From positions 1,364,001 to 1,428,000 of the forward strand of contig NZ_RAQC01000001.1 of NCBI RefSeq assembly GCF_003610405.1: a stretch of 64,000 nt of DNA. The letters are read 5' to 3'. Position 1 is the stretch's first letter. Every line of letters starts with the position of its first letter. Positions 27,249 through 35,220 of the stretch are shown here, in pieces. Below the pieces are notes generated by a model, which searched no databases, was not told the origin of the DNA, and saw only the letters and a list, made by a program, of their open reading frames with translations. The translations under genes were made by a program, and so were the position numbers. The DNA is from Microbacterium sp. AG238. Lineage in GTDB: Bacteria; Actinomycetota; Actinomycetes; Actinomycetales; Microbacteriaceae.

Positions 27249-27920
27249 TCAGACGGCCTGGGGCTCGGGATCGCCGAGCGCCGGACGGAGGATGTAGCGG
27301 GCGTTGGCCCAGGCGAGGTAGAGCGCCGGCGCCGAGGTGAGACCGATCGCGATGGCCGGCATCGCGGCGAAGAGGCCCGCTTGCAGCGCGATGACGGCGA
27401 GCGAGACCAGGCTCAGCCACCACCGGCGCACGCTCAGGAGCACCGCGGCCCGCGCGATCGAGCGCAGCGAGGCGTCCGGCTCCTCGGCGAGCGCCGCGAA
27501 CGCGACGAGACCCGAGGCGAGCAGGACCACGGTCAGCACGCCCAGCAGGGGCACGACCGCTACTCCCGCCTGCAGCGGTGCGAAGAAGCGCACGTCCACG
27601 AGCACGACGACGAGGGCGGCCACGACGACCGCGCCGAGCACGAGTGCCTTGCGCCACGAACGCTTCCAGCTGCGGACGAATACGCGGACGACCTGGCTCT
27701 CGCCCTCGCCGTGAGCACGGAAGGTCGCGAACGCCGCCGCGATCCCCGGCGCGCACAGCGGCGCGACGACGGCCAGCATCGGCCACGACAGCGCGGGGTC
27801 GGTGATCACCAGCAGCACGACGAGCGGCAGGCACGACGCGAGCAGCAGCAGATTCGTCATGAGTCCGAGGTAGACGACGCCGAAGAGGGTCGCGTACGTG
27901 TTGTGCGAGATGCGCTTCAC
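27249..27920 (-). CDS. DUF624 (YesL-like) membrane protein
   Basis: A 223-residue protein with about five membrane helices, starting TYATLFGVVYLGLMTNLLLLASCLP, the typical DUF624 opening, with RSWKRSWRKALVLG near the middle. Such proteins recur next to CUT1 sugar importers for pectin or other plant-polymer oligosaccharides in Firmicutes and actinobacteria (YesL, YteU), but their activity is unknown. It lies four bases after the permease gene in the operon. Confidence 0.85.
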   Translation of the reverse strand: MKRISHNTYATLFGVVYLGLMTNLLLLASCLPLVVLLVITDPALSWPMLAVVAPLCAPGIAAAFATFRAHGEGESQVVRVFVRSWKRSWRKALVLGAVVVAALVVVLVDVRFFAPLQAGVAVVPLLGVLTVVLLASGLVAFAALAEEPDASLRSIARAAVLLSVRRWWLSLVSLAVIALQAGLFAAMPAIAIGLTSAPALYLAWANARYILRPALGDPEPQAV

Positions 27921-27924
27921 GGCC

Positions 27925-28845
27925 TCAGCCCTTCATCCCGCTCGTCGCGATGCCTTCGACGAAGTACTTCTGCCCGACGAGGAAGATGATCGCGATGGGC
28001 ACCACCGAGATGACGAGTCCGGCGAACAGCAGGGCGTAGTTGGTGTCGTAGAGGTTGCTGACGAAGCTCTTCAGCCCGAGCTGAATGGTCCACAGGTCGG
28101 GGTTGCGCAGGTAGATGAGCGGTCCGAGGTAGTCGTTCCAGGTGTTCACGAACGTCAGGAGCGTGAGGCTGGCGAGGGCGGGCACCGACAGGGGCAGCAT
28201 GATGCGGCGCCAGATGCCGTACTCGCTCAGGCCGTCCAGACGCGCGGCCTCCGAGAGCTCTTCGGGGATCGTCTCGTAGAACTGCTTCATCAGGAACACC
28301 CCGAAGGCGCCGAACGCCTGGATGAGGATGATGGCCCACAGCGTGTTCGAGACCTTGACGTTCGAGAGCAGGATGAACTGCGGGATCATGTACGACTGCC
28401 ACGGCACGGCGATGGTGCCGATGTAGGCGAGGAAGAGCACGTCGCGTCCGGGGAAGCGGATGCGGGCGAAGCCGTACGCCGCGAACGAGCCCGTCAGCAC
28501 CTGCAGGAAGGTGACGACGACCGCGAGCACGAGCGTGTTGCGGATCCAGGTCAGCATCCCCGACTGGTTCCAGATGTCGACGTAGTTCTGCCAGACGAAC
28601 ACCTCGGGGATCCACTGGATCGGCACCGAGAAGACCTCGTTCGCCGTCTTGAGCGAGCTCATGATCATCCAGAAGAACGGCAGCAGCAGCGCTGCGGCGG
28701 CGATGATGAGCGCGATGTAGCCGGCGATGCGGCCCACGCGGCGCAGCGGCGACACGGTGTCGGGTCGATGGCCGTCGGGCAACCCGTCGGCTGCGATCTT
28801 GCGCAGCGCCCGGCGGTCGTCTTGGGGTACGAGAAGATTCGTCAT
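27925..28845 (-). CDS. CUT1 ABC sugar importer, inner-membrane permease (second subunit)
   Basis: A 306-residue MalG-like permease. Six membrane helices begin at GYIALIIAAAALLLPFFWMI. The ATPase-coupling EAA loop reads EAARLDGLSEYGIWRRIMLP, followed by LNTWNDY-like FVNTWNDYLGP. It pairs with the permease encoded just upstream: stop and start overlap as TGATG. An ATPase gene is missing nearby. Substrate is presumably the unsaturated oligosaccharide processed by GH88. Confidence 0.94.
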   Translation of the reverse strand: MTNLLVPQDDRRALRKIAADGLPDGHRPDTVSPLRRVGRIAGYIALIIAAAALLLPFFWMIMSSLKTANEVFSVPIQWIPEVFVWQNYVDIWNQSGMLTWIRNTLVLAVVVTFLQVLTGSFAAYGFARIRFPGRDVLFLAYIGTIAVPWQSYMIPQFILLSNVKVSNTLWAIILIQAFGAFGVFLMKQFYETIPEELSEAARLDGLSEYGIWRRIMLPLSVPALASLTLLTFVNTWNDYLGPLIYLRNPDLWTIQLGLKSFVSNLYDTNYALLFAGLVISVVPIAIIFLVGQKYFVEGIATSGMKG

Positions 28846-29780
28846 CAGACGTTCCTCCGCTTGTTCCAGATGAACTGGAGGATGGTCACGAGGATGCAGA
28901 GGAAGAAGAGCGCCACGGCGGCCGCGGAGGCGTAGCCGAACTGGTTCTCCTCAAATCCTTTGCGGTAGATGAACTGCGAGATCACGAGCGTCGACTGACC
29001 CGGCCCGCCCTCGGTCATGACGAGGATCAGGTCGAAGATCTTGAACGAGTTGATCGTGAGCATCACGGTGACGAAGAACATCGTGGGTCGCAGGCACGGC
29101 AGGGTGACGTTCACGAAGCGCTCCCACGCGTTCGCGCCGTCCATGCGGGCGGCCTCGTAGAGCTCGCGGGGCACGGTCTGCAGCCCTGCGAGGAACAGGA
29201 TCATGTAGTAGCCCATGTCGCGCCAGGTGCTGACGATGACGACGGCGGGCATCGCCCACTCCGACGAGGTGAGCCAGCCGGGCGGGTTGGCGATGCCGAC
29301 GGCGCGGAGGATCTCGTTGATCGGGCCGTACTCGGGGCTGAAGAGCAGGTTCCACACGACCGCGATCGCGACGATCGAGGTGATGTAGGGGAAGAACGCG
29401 GCCGTGCGGAAGAACGCGACGCCGCGCAGCTTGTTGTTCAGCAGCAGCGCGAGACCGAGCGACGCGACGATCGTCAACGGGATGTGCAGCGCCGCGTAGT
29501 AGAGGGTGTTGACGAACGAGATGCGGAAGCTGCCGTCACCGAGCAGTCGCTCGAAGTTGTCGAGCCCCACCCAGTTCGCCGTGCCGAAGATGTTCCAGTT
29601 CGTCAGCGACATGTAGAAGAGGGTGATGACCGGCACGAGGGTCAGCAGGGCGAAACCGACGAAGTTCGGCAGGATGAAGCTCCACCCCAGCAGCGTGTTG
29701 CGCAGGGTCAGCTTCGATCTCCTGCGGCGCTGCGCCGGCTCGGGGCGGCGCGCCTTCGGGGAGGCGGCGGTGGTGGTCAT
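28845..29780 (-). CDS. CUT1 ABC sugar importer, inner-membrane permease (first subunit)
   Basis: A 311-residue MalF-like permease with six membrane helices (FILPNFVGFALLTLVPVITLFY at the first) and the EAA loop EAARMDGANAWERFVNVTLP at about 205-224. The Arg-rich N-terminal tail is cytoplasmic. It is separated from the binding-protein gene by 92 bases containing two strong hairpins, which probably lower permease expression relative to the binding protein. Confidence 0.94.
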   Translation of the reverse strand: MTTTAASPKARRPEPAQRRRRSKLTLRNTLLGWSFILPNFVGFALLTLVPVITLFYMSLTNWNIFGTANWVGLDNFERLLGDGSFRISFVNTLYYAALHIPLTIVASLGLALLLNNKLRGVAFFRTAAFFPYITSIVAIAVVWNLLFSPEYGPINEILRAVGIANPPGWLTSSEWAMPAVVIVSTWRDMGYYMILFLAGLQTVPRELYEAARMDGANAWERFVNVTLPCLRPTMFFVTVMLTINSFKIFDLILVMTEGGPGQSTLVISQFIYRKGFEENQFGYASAAAVALFFLCILVTILQFIWNKRRNV

Positions 29781-29809
29781 GGTGTCTCCTGGGGAGGACG
29801 GCGGGGGAT

Positions 29810-29866
29810 GCGGCCGGCGCGGGGTGCCGCGCCGGCCGCGGGGTGCCGTCGGTCAGGCGACGGCAC
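29810..29866 (-). promoter_or_regulatory. Twin hairpins between binding-protein and permease genes
   Basis: GCGGCCGGCGCGG (29810-29822) and CCGCGCCGGCCGC (29827-29839) form a perfect 13-bp stem with a four-base loop. Immediately beside it GTGCCGTCG (29843-29851) and CGACGGCAC (29858-29866) form a 9-bp stem with a six-base loop. On the minus-strand message these follow the binding-protein stop by six bases. In maltose-type operons similar elements protect the upstream message from 3' decay or attenuate downstream genes. Confidence 0.8.
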
Positions 29867-29872
29867 ACGGGA

Positions 29873-31156
29873 TCAGTCGAGACCGACCTCGTTGGCGACA
29901 CGGTCCTCGGCCTCGGTGATGGCCTGCTCGACCGGGGTCGAGCCCGACAGGATCGCGCTGTGCATGTCGTTGAGGATGTTCTGGATCGCCGCCGTCTTGT
30001 TCGACGTCGGGTTCTCGGGGTGGATGTCACCGGTCGACCAGGCGAACTTCGACAGCTCGTCGGTCGGCGCACCCTCGACGGCGAAGTACGCCTCGGTGAC
30101 GGCGTCGTTCGACGCGGCCGGCGTGATGCCGATCTTCGCCAGCTCCTCGGCGGCTTCCAGGCTCGCGGCGTAAGCGAGGAAGTCCTTCGCCGCCTGCACC
30201 TTGGCGCCGTCGATGTTGGCGTTGATCGAGAAGCCGGTCGGGTCGCCGAACGTCACCGGCGTGTTGTCCATGCCCGTCGTCGACGCGTCGAGCTGCGGGA
30301 TCGGGGCGATGCCCCACTCGAAGTCGTTCGCCTCGCCCGAGGCCTGCTGCGAGATCAGGGTCGCGACGTACCACGTGCCCATCGGCAGCATCGCGGCCTT
30401 CTGCGTGCCGAACTCGCCCTGGTAGGTGAGCTGGTTGGCCGTCGAGGTGTTGAAGTCGACCTGAGCGCCGGCGTCCTGGAGCGCGAGCACCCGGTCGTAG
30501 TAGTCGGCGAAGTAGCCGTAGTCGCCCGAGAGCACGTCGGTGTCTTCCTGCGCCGAGGCGAAGCCCTGCACGGTCGACTGCCAGCGGTGCTGGTAGGCGC
30601 CCTTCGCGACGCCCGCGGTGTTGATCGCCTCGGCGGCGGCGTCGTAGTCCTCCCAGGTCCACGAGCCGTCGGGGTACTCCTGGCCCGCCGCGTCGAAGAG
30701 CGCCTTGTTGTAGAACAGCACCCAGCGGTCCTGACGGTAGGGCACGCCGTAGGCGGTTCCGTCGACCTCGTACGACGAGGCGCCGCCGACGCCGTCGGGC
30801 AGCTCGACGTCGGAGACGTCCATGAGCTGGCCGCCCTCCTGGAACGTCGTGACGAACTTCACCTCTTTCTGGGTGATGATGTCGGGTCCGACACCGGCCG
30901 CGAGGTCGGCGGTGACCAGCGTGTTGTACTCGGCCGCGTCGTACTGCTTGAGCTCGACCGTGACGTCGGGGTTCTTCTCGTGGAAGGCGTCGGCGAGCAC
31001 CTGGAACTCGGGCGTGGTGTCGAGGCTCCATCCCGAGAGGGTCAGGGTGACGGGGCCGTCGGCGGTCTGGGCGGGCTCGGATCCCCCGCCGCAGGCGGCG
31101 AGCGACAGGGTGGCGACGACCGCCATTCCCGCCGCGGCTGCGAACTTGCGCTTCAT
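29873..31156 (-). CDS. CUT1 ABC importer, sugar-binding lipoprotein
   Basis: A 427-residue solute-binding protein. The signal peptide is followed by lipobox SLAACGGG with the lipidated Cys at about 22, so it is anchored outside the membrane. The mature part has the family features TLTLSGWSLDTTPEFQVLADAFHEKNPDV and KALFDAAGQEYPDGSWTWEDY. Its ATG overlaps the DUF2264 stop as ATGA. Twin hairpins follow before the permease genes. Ligand is inferred to be a uronate-containing oligosaccharide from the operon. Confidence 0.94.
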   Translation of the reverse strand: MKRKFAAAAGMAVVATLSLAACGGGSEPAQTADGPVTLTLSGWSLDTTPEFQVLADAFHEKNPDVTVELKQYDAAEYNTLVTADLAAGVGPDIITQKEVKFVTTFQEGGQLMDVSDVELPDGVGGASSYEVDGTAYGVPYRQDRWVLFYNKALFDAAGQEYPDGSWTWEDYDAAAEAINTAGVAKGAYQHRWQSTVQGFASAQEDTDVLSGDYGYFADYYDRVLALQDAGAQVDFNTSTANQLTYQGEFGTQKAAMLPMGTWYVATLISQQASGEANDFEWGIAPIPQLDASTTGMDNTPVTFGDPTGFSINANIDGAKVQAAKDFLAYAASLEAAEELAKIGITPAASNDAVTEAYFAVEGAPTDELSKFAWSTGDIHPENPTSNKTAAIQNILNDMHSAILSGSTPVEQAITEAEDRVANEVGLD

Positions 31157-33171
31157 GCGTGCTGCTCCTTTGCGATTGCGTGCGAGGTCCCACGTCGGAC
31201 CTCGTGGTGCCGAAGCGCCGGGGCAGGCGATTCGGGGTCGGTGAGTCGGCTCACGGTGCGGGCCCTGTCGGGCCAGGTGACCGTGACCGTGGCGCCGTCG
31301 ATGGCGACGGTCGCGTGCGGCGCGGCGTGCTCGCCGCCGGCGAGATCGAGCAGGGCGACGACGGGCTCGCCGACGCGCACCTCGTGCTCGCTGACGGGCA
31401 CGAGCGTGCGGACGCCGAGCGGATCGGCGTGCGCACGGGACACGAGCCCGGCGACGCCCGCGGGGAACAGTGCTCGGATGCCGCTGCTGCGGTCCCGCGA
31501 CGACACCCAGGCTCCGGTGTCGTCGGTGCCGCCGACGACCTCGTCGCCCGAGAGCGGCCAGCCGCCCAGGCGGAGCCGCAGCGACGCGGCATCCTGCCCC
31601 GGCGCGAGCGCGTCGACGACGACGATGCGCACCTCCGACGACCCGCGGACGATCGAGGTGGTCGTGATGGTGCCGACGGACGTGGCCTCTCCGGCCAGCC
31701 CGGATCCGTGACGGTGCACCGTGGGCGCGGGGTCGACGAGGTGCGCGTCCCAGCGCGATGCCGCGATGCCGACGCGTCCGTCCGCGTCGTCCTGCACGCG
31801 CACATCCCGCAGGGTCATCGCCGTGCGGTGCGTCGCTTGTCCGTCGGAGTCGACGAGGGCGACCGACTGTTCGAGAGGCTCGAGCCAGCCCCGGTCGTCG
31901 ACGATCGGCGAGGTGGCGGTCGAGTAGCCCAAGCGCGCGTAGAGCGGCGAGTCGGTCGTGCGGGCGTCCGGGAACGCGTGGTCGGTGCCGTGGTTGACGA
32001 CACGGACGATGCCGTCGCCGGCGGTGCCCGCGACGATCCAGCCGGGCGAGGCGATCGCTCGCAGGACGTCGCCCTCGTCGGTCGGCAGCGGCTCGGCCGG
32101 AGCGGTCCACACCGGGTGGTCGGCGGGGAGCAGCAGCCCGAGGAAGCCCTTGACCGCCCAGTAGGGCGAGCCGGGACCCGAGTACGACTGGGCGAGGCCC
32201 CGCCAGGGGCCGTGCCATCCCATGGTGAGGATGCCGTCGGCGTCGGGGGCGCCGTGTTCGGCGAAGTGGGTCACGATGCGGTCGGCAGCGTGGCGGAGGC
32301 GGCCCGGGGTGTGCGAGGGCACATCCGCGATGACGCCGGCCCAGAACGGCGCCGCGGCGGCGAAGCGGTAGATGAGGCTGCGGCCCTGGATCAGGGGCGA
32401 GCCGTCGCCGCCGACGAGAGCGAGGGCGTCGTGGAGAAACGCGTCGAGTCGGGCGACGTCGGCGTCCGTCCGGCCCTCGGCGAGGTCGGCGGCCCCTGCC
32501 ATCCGCGCCCACAGGATCGGGTAGACGTGCAGCGCCCAGCCCACGTAGTGGTCGTACGAACGCTCGGCACCGTCGGAGAGCCAGCCGCCCTCGCGCACGA
32601 ACGAGTCGTGACGGGCGAGGTCGGCGGCGATGTCGTCGGGCGACCAGGGGCCGCCGACCGAGCGCAGGAAGGTCTGCACGACGATGCGGAACCAGACCCA
32701 GTTGGTCTGCGGGTAGGTGTCGTCGCCGACGACGGGAGCGAGGTAGTCGACGACGCGCTGTCGGGTGAGCGCGTCGAGGCGGTCCCAGATCCAGGGACGG
32801 GTCAGATCGAGGACGAGGGCGATGGATGCTGCCTCGACCTTGGCCTGCGCGTGCTCCGCCATCCGGACCCACCGGTCGGGCGCGTCCGGATCGACTCCCG
32901 AGACGATGCCGCGCGAGTAGTGCGCGATGAGTTCGTCGACTCCCTCGCCTCGCGCCCCCGCGATGCGGAACCCGGCGAGCAGGAACGTGCGCGCGAAGCC
33001 CTCGAGTCCGTCGACGGCGTGACCGTAGCCGCCTTCGGCGCCCGGGAAGTGGATGCGGCCCGCGCCGGGCGTCGCGTGGCGGAGCGCGGCGTCGAGCAGA
33101 ACGTCGGCGCGGGCGAGCCAGGCGTCACGCGCAGTCGCGCCGTGGGGCGGGTTCGGGTGCTCGGACGTCAC
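31153..33171 (-). CDS. DUF2264-family protein (alpha/alpha-toroid, putative uronate-processing enzyme)
   Basis: A 672-residue cytoplasmic protein, first gene of the uronate operon. The N-terminal two-thirds has helical repeats with HAVDGLEGFARTFLLAGFR, NWVWFRIVVQTFLRSVGGP, DGAERSYDHYVGWALHVYP and GRSLIYRFAAAAPFWAG, the DUF2264 signature. The remainder is beta-rich, as in polysaccharide lyases of the chondroitinase/heparinase folds. No activity is established to my knowledge for the family as a whole. The GTG at 33171 is preferred because AAGGAG lies six bases upstream; an ATG at 33204 would add 11 residues. The stop overlaps the binding-protein start. Confidence 0.85.
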   Translation of the reverse strand: MTSEHPNPPHGATARDAWLARADVLLDAALRHATPGAGRIHFPGAEGGYGHAVDGLEGFARTFLLAGFRIAGARGEGVDELIAHYSRGIVSGVDPDAPDRWVRMAEHAQAKVEAASIALVLDLTRPWIWDRLDALTRQRVVDYLAPVVGDDTYPQTNWVWFRIVVQTFLRSVGGPWSPDDIAADLARHDSFVREGGWLSDGAERSYDHYVGWALHVYPILWARMAGAADLAEGRTDADVARLDAFLHDALALVGGDGSPLIQGRSLIYRFAAAAPFWAGVIADVPSHTPGRLRHAADRIVTHFAEHGAPDADGILTMGWHGPWRGLAQSYSGPGSPYWAVKGFLGLLLPADHPVWTAPAEPLPTDEGDVLRAIASPGWIVAGTAGDGIVRVVNHGTDHAFPDARTTDSPLYARLGYSTATSPIVDDRGWLEPLEQSVALVDSDGQATHRTAMTLRDVRVQDDADGRVGIAASRWDAHLVDPAPTVHRHGSGLAGEATSVGTITTTSIVRGSSEVRIVVVDALAPGQDAASLRLRLGGWPLSGDEVVGGTDDTGAWVSSRDRSSGIRALFPAGVAGLVSRAHADPLGVRTLVPVSEHEVRVGEPVVALLDLAGGEHAAPHATVAIDGATVTVTWPDRARTVSRLTDPESPAPALRHHEVRRGTSHAIAKEQHA

Positions 33172-33225
33172 CGGTTCTCCTTCGAAGGGCTTCGCGGTCG
33201 TCATCGTTGATCCCGACCGATTCGG

Positions 33226-33293
33226 AGATTAGCAACCTGATTCGATCATTGCAAGATCTTCTTCGTTTCCTTATGATCGTTTCTGATCGATTC
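33226..33293. promoter_or_regulatory. Divergent promoter pair sharing one palindromic -35 hexamer, with tandem operator
   Basis: TTGCAA (33249-33254) is its own reverse complement. On the minus strand it stands 17 bases from TAATCT (33231-33226); on the plus strand it stands 17 bases from TATGAT (33272-33277). Thus one hexamer can serve as -35 for both operons. A tandem direct repeat, TGATCGTTTC then TGATCGATTC (33274-33293), overlaps the plus-strand -10 and resembles the direct-repeat operators of DeoR-type repressors. The encoded DeoR/LacI chimera at 35217 is the natural candidate. The whole stretch is an AT-rich island in a GC-rich genome. Confidence 0.7.
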
Positions 33294-33336
33294 ATTTGTT
33301 GGACCGGCGACATCGCCGTCGCCCGAAGGAGCAGCC

Positions 33337-35220
33337 GTGCTGTGGAACACCGAGGGATTCGCCGGCCCGCTCGCGGCGGTGTGCAGCGGCATCCCGGCCC
33401 GCCTCCGCCCGCCCGCCGATGCTCTGCCCGTGCCGTCCGCGGAGGGCTGGACCCGGCGCATCCAGCCGTCCATCGCGCGACATTTCGTCGACCTCGCACG
33501 CGCCGACATCGACGAACCCTGGCCGCAGCCCCGCGCGAGCGCGGCCGCGCGCGTGCATCGTGACGGCGATCGCGACGGCTACGAGCAGCAGGTCTTCGCG
33601 CGGCAGCGGCGGCTGAGCCGGGCGGTGGTCGCAGCATTGTCGGACGACGATCCCCGATACCTCGACGAGGTGGCGGACGGCGTCTGGCTGCTGTGCGAGC
33701 AGTCGACGTGGTGCTGGCCAGCCCACGACGACACCTTCGCGCGGCATGGGTCGGTGCTGGCCACCGTCACCGATCCCTTCCTCGATCTCGGTGCGGGCGA
33801 GGTCGTCGGGCAGCTCGCGTGGATCGACCACGTGCTCGGGCGACGCCTCGACGATCGCTACCCGGGACTGCGGCAGCGCATGCGTCACGAAGCCCGGTCG
33901 CGCGTCATCGCCCCCTTCCTCCGGCGCCGCGACTGGCACTGGCTCGGCCTCGACGGGCACGTCCACAACTGGAATCCGTGGATCCACGGAAACGTGCTGG
34001 TGGCCGCGCTCGTGCTCTGCGATGACGGCGCCGAACGCGACGCGGTCGTCGCCCTCGTCGCGCAGGGCCTCGATCGCTACGTCGCAGCGCTGCCGGCCGA
34101 CGGCGCGATCGACGAGGGCTACGCGTACTGGTGGAACGGCGCGTGCCGGGCGCTCGAGGCCCTCGACGTGCTCGCCTACGCGACCGACGGCGCGTGGGAC
34201 CCGATTCCCGCCGTCACGTCGCTGCGCGAGACGGTCGCGTTCCCCCATCGTTCGCATCTCGGCGGGCCCTGGTACGTCAACGCGGCCGACGGCCCCGCCC
34301 GTCCCCCCGCGGACCAGCCGTGGCACGCCCTGCACCGAGCGGCTCGCACGGTCGGTGACGACGACGCGCGCCGCCACGCCGCCGCCCAACGACGCCCCGA
34401 TCTGCCCGCCACCGAGGATGCCGGGCTCGGCCGCCTGCTGCGCGCTCTGACCGACGACGCCTGGGTTGCCGCCGCTCCCAGTCCGGGGCCTCTCCCCGCA
34501 GAGGTCTGGCTGCCGTCGACGCAGGTCTGGCTGGCACGCGGACGAGCGGGCAGCGCCGCCGGGCTCACGGTCGTGCTCAAGGGCGGCCACAACGACGAGA
34601 ACCACAATCACAACGACGTCGGCTCTCTCATCGTCGCCTCCGACGGCGTGCCCGTCATCGTCGACGCCGGGCGGCCGACGTACACGGCGCAGACCTTCGG
34701 TCCCGACCGGTACGACATCTGGACGATGCAGAGCGACTGGCACAGCGTGCCTCGTGTCTCCGGGATGGCTCAAGATCACGGCGCGGCCTTCGCGGCATCC
34801 GATCCGGTCATCGTCCGATCGGATGAGATGCGCGCGCTGGATCTCGAGATCGGCGGCGCCTACCCCGCCGGGTCGGTACGCTCGTGGCGACGCCGGGCTG
34901 CTCTTCACCGCTCGGGACACGTCACGATCGACGACCGCTGGGAAGCCGCCGGACCGGATACCGAGGTGCGCCTGCTTCTCGCGGGCTCGGTGACGACAGG
35001 CGACGGGTGGGCTCGCGTGAGACCGCTCGACGGAGCGACCCCGGTCCGGATCACATGGCCCGCCGCGGCACCGCACACCCTCGTCGTCCGTGAGCTCGAC
35101 GATCCGATGCTGACCGACGTCTGGGGTGAGCGCCTCAGCCGGCTCGCCGTCGACGTCGACGGTCGTGCCGAGCTGCGTGTCACGGTAGAACAGGAACGGA
35201 ACGAGGACGAGCGACCATGA
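33337..35220 (+). CDS. Heparinase II/III-family protein
   Basis: A 627-residue protein with an alpha/alpha-toroid N-terminal half (NWNPWIHGNVLVAALVL, DEGYAYWWNGACRALEALDVL) and a beta-sandwich C-terminal half containing GGHNDENHNHNDVGSLIV (about 418-435), the histidine-rich signature of heparinase II/III-like lyases. These cleave uronic-acid-containing glycans by beta-elimination, leaving the unsaturated uronate that GH88 removes. No signal peptide is visible, so it would act on imported oligosaccharides. GTG start has AAGGAG six bases upstream. Its stop overlaps the regulator start (ATGA). Exact substrate, such as heparan, hyaluronan-like or alginate-like glycan, is open. Confidence 0.85.
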   Translation: MLWNTEGFAGPLAAVCSGIPARLRPPADALPVPSAEGWTRRIQPSIARHFVDLARADIDEPWPQPRASAAARVHRDGDRDGYEQQVFARQRRLSRAVVAALSDDDPRYLDEVADGVWLLCEQSTWCWPAHDDTFARHGSVLATVTDPFLDLGAGEVVGQLAWIDHVLGRRLDDRYPGLRQRMRHEARSRVIAPFLRRRDWHWLGLDGHVHNWNPWIHGNVLVAALVLCDDGAERDAVVALVAQGLDRYVAALPADGAIDEGYAYWWNGACRALEALDVLAYATDGAWDPIPAVTSLRETVAFPHRSHLGGPWYVNAADGPARPPADQPWHALHRAARTVGDDDARRHAAAQRRPDLPATEDAGLGRLLRALTDDAWVAAAPSPGPLPAEVWLPSTQVWLARGRAGSAAGLTVVLKGGHNDENHNHNDVGSLIVASDGVPVIVDAGRPTYTAQTFGPDRYDIWTMQSDWHSVPRVSGMAQDHGAAFAASDPVIVRSDEMRALDLEIGGAYPAGSVRSWRRRAALHRSGHVTIDDRWEAAGPDTEVRLLLAGSVTTGDGWARVRPLDGATPVRITWPAAAPHTLVVRELDDPMLTDVWGERLSRLAVDVDGRAELRVTVEQERNEDERP

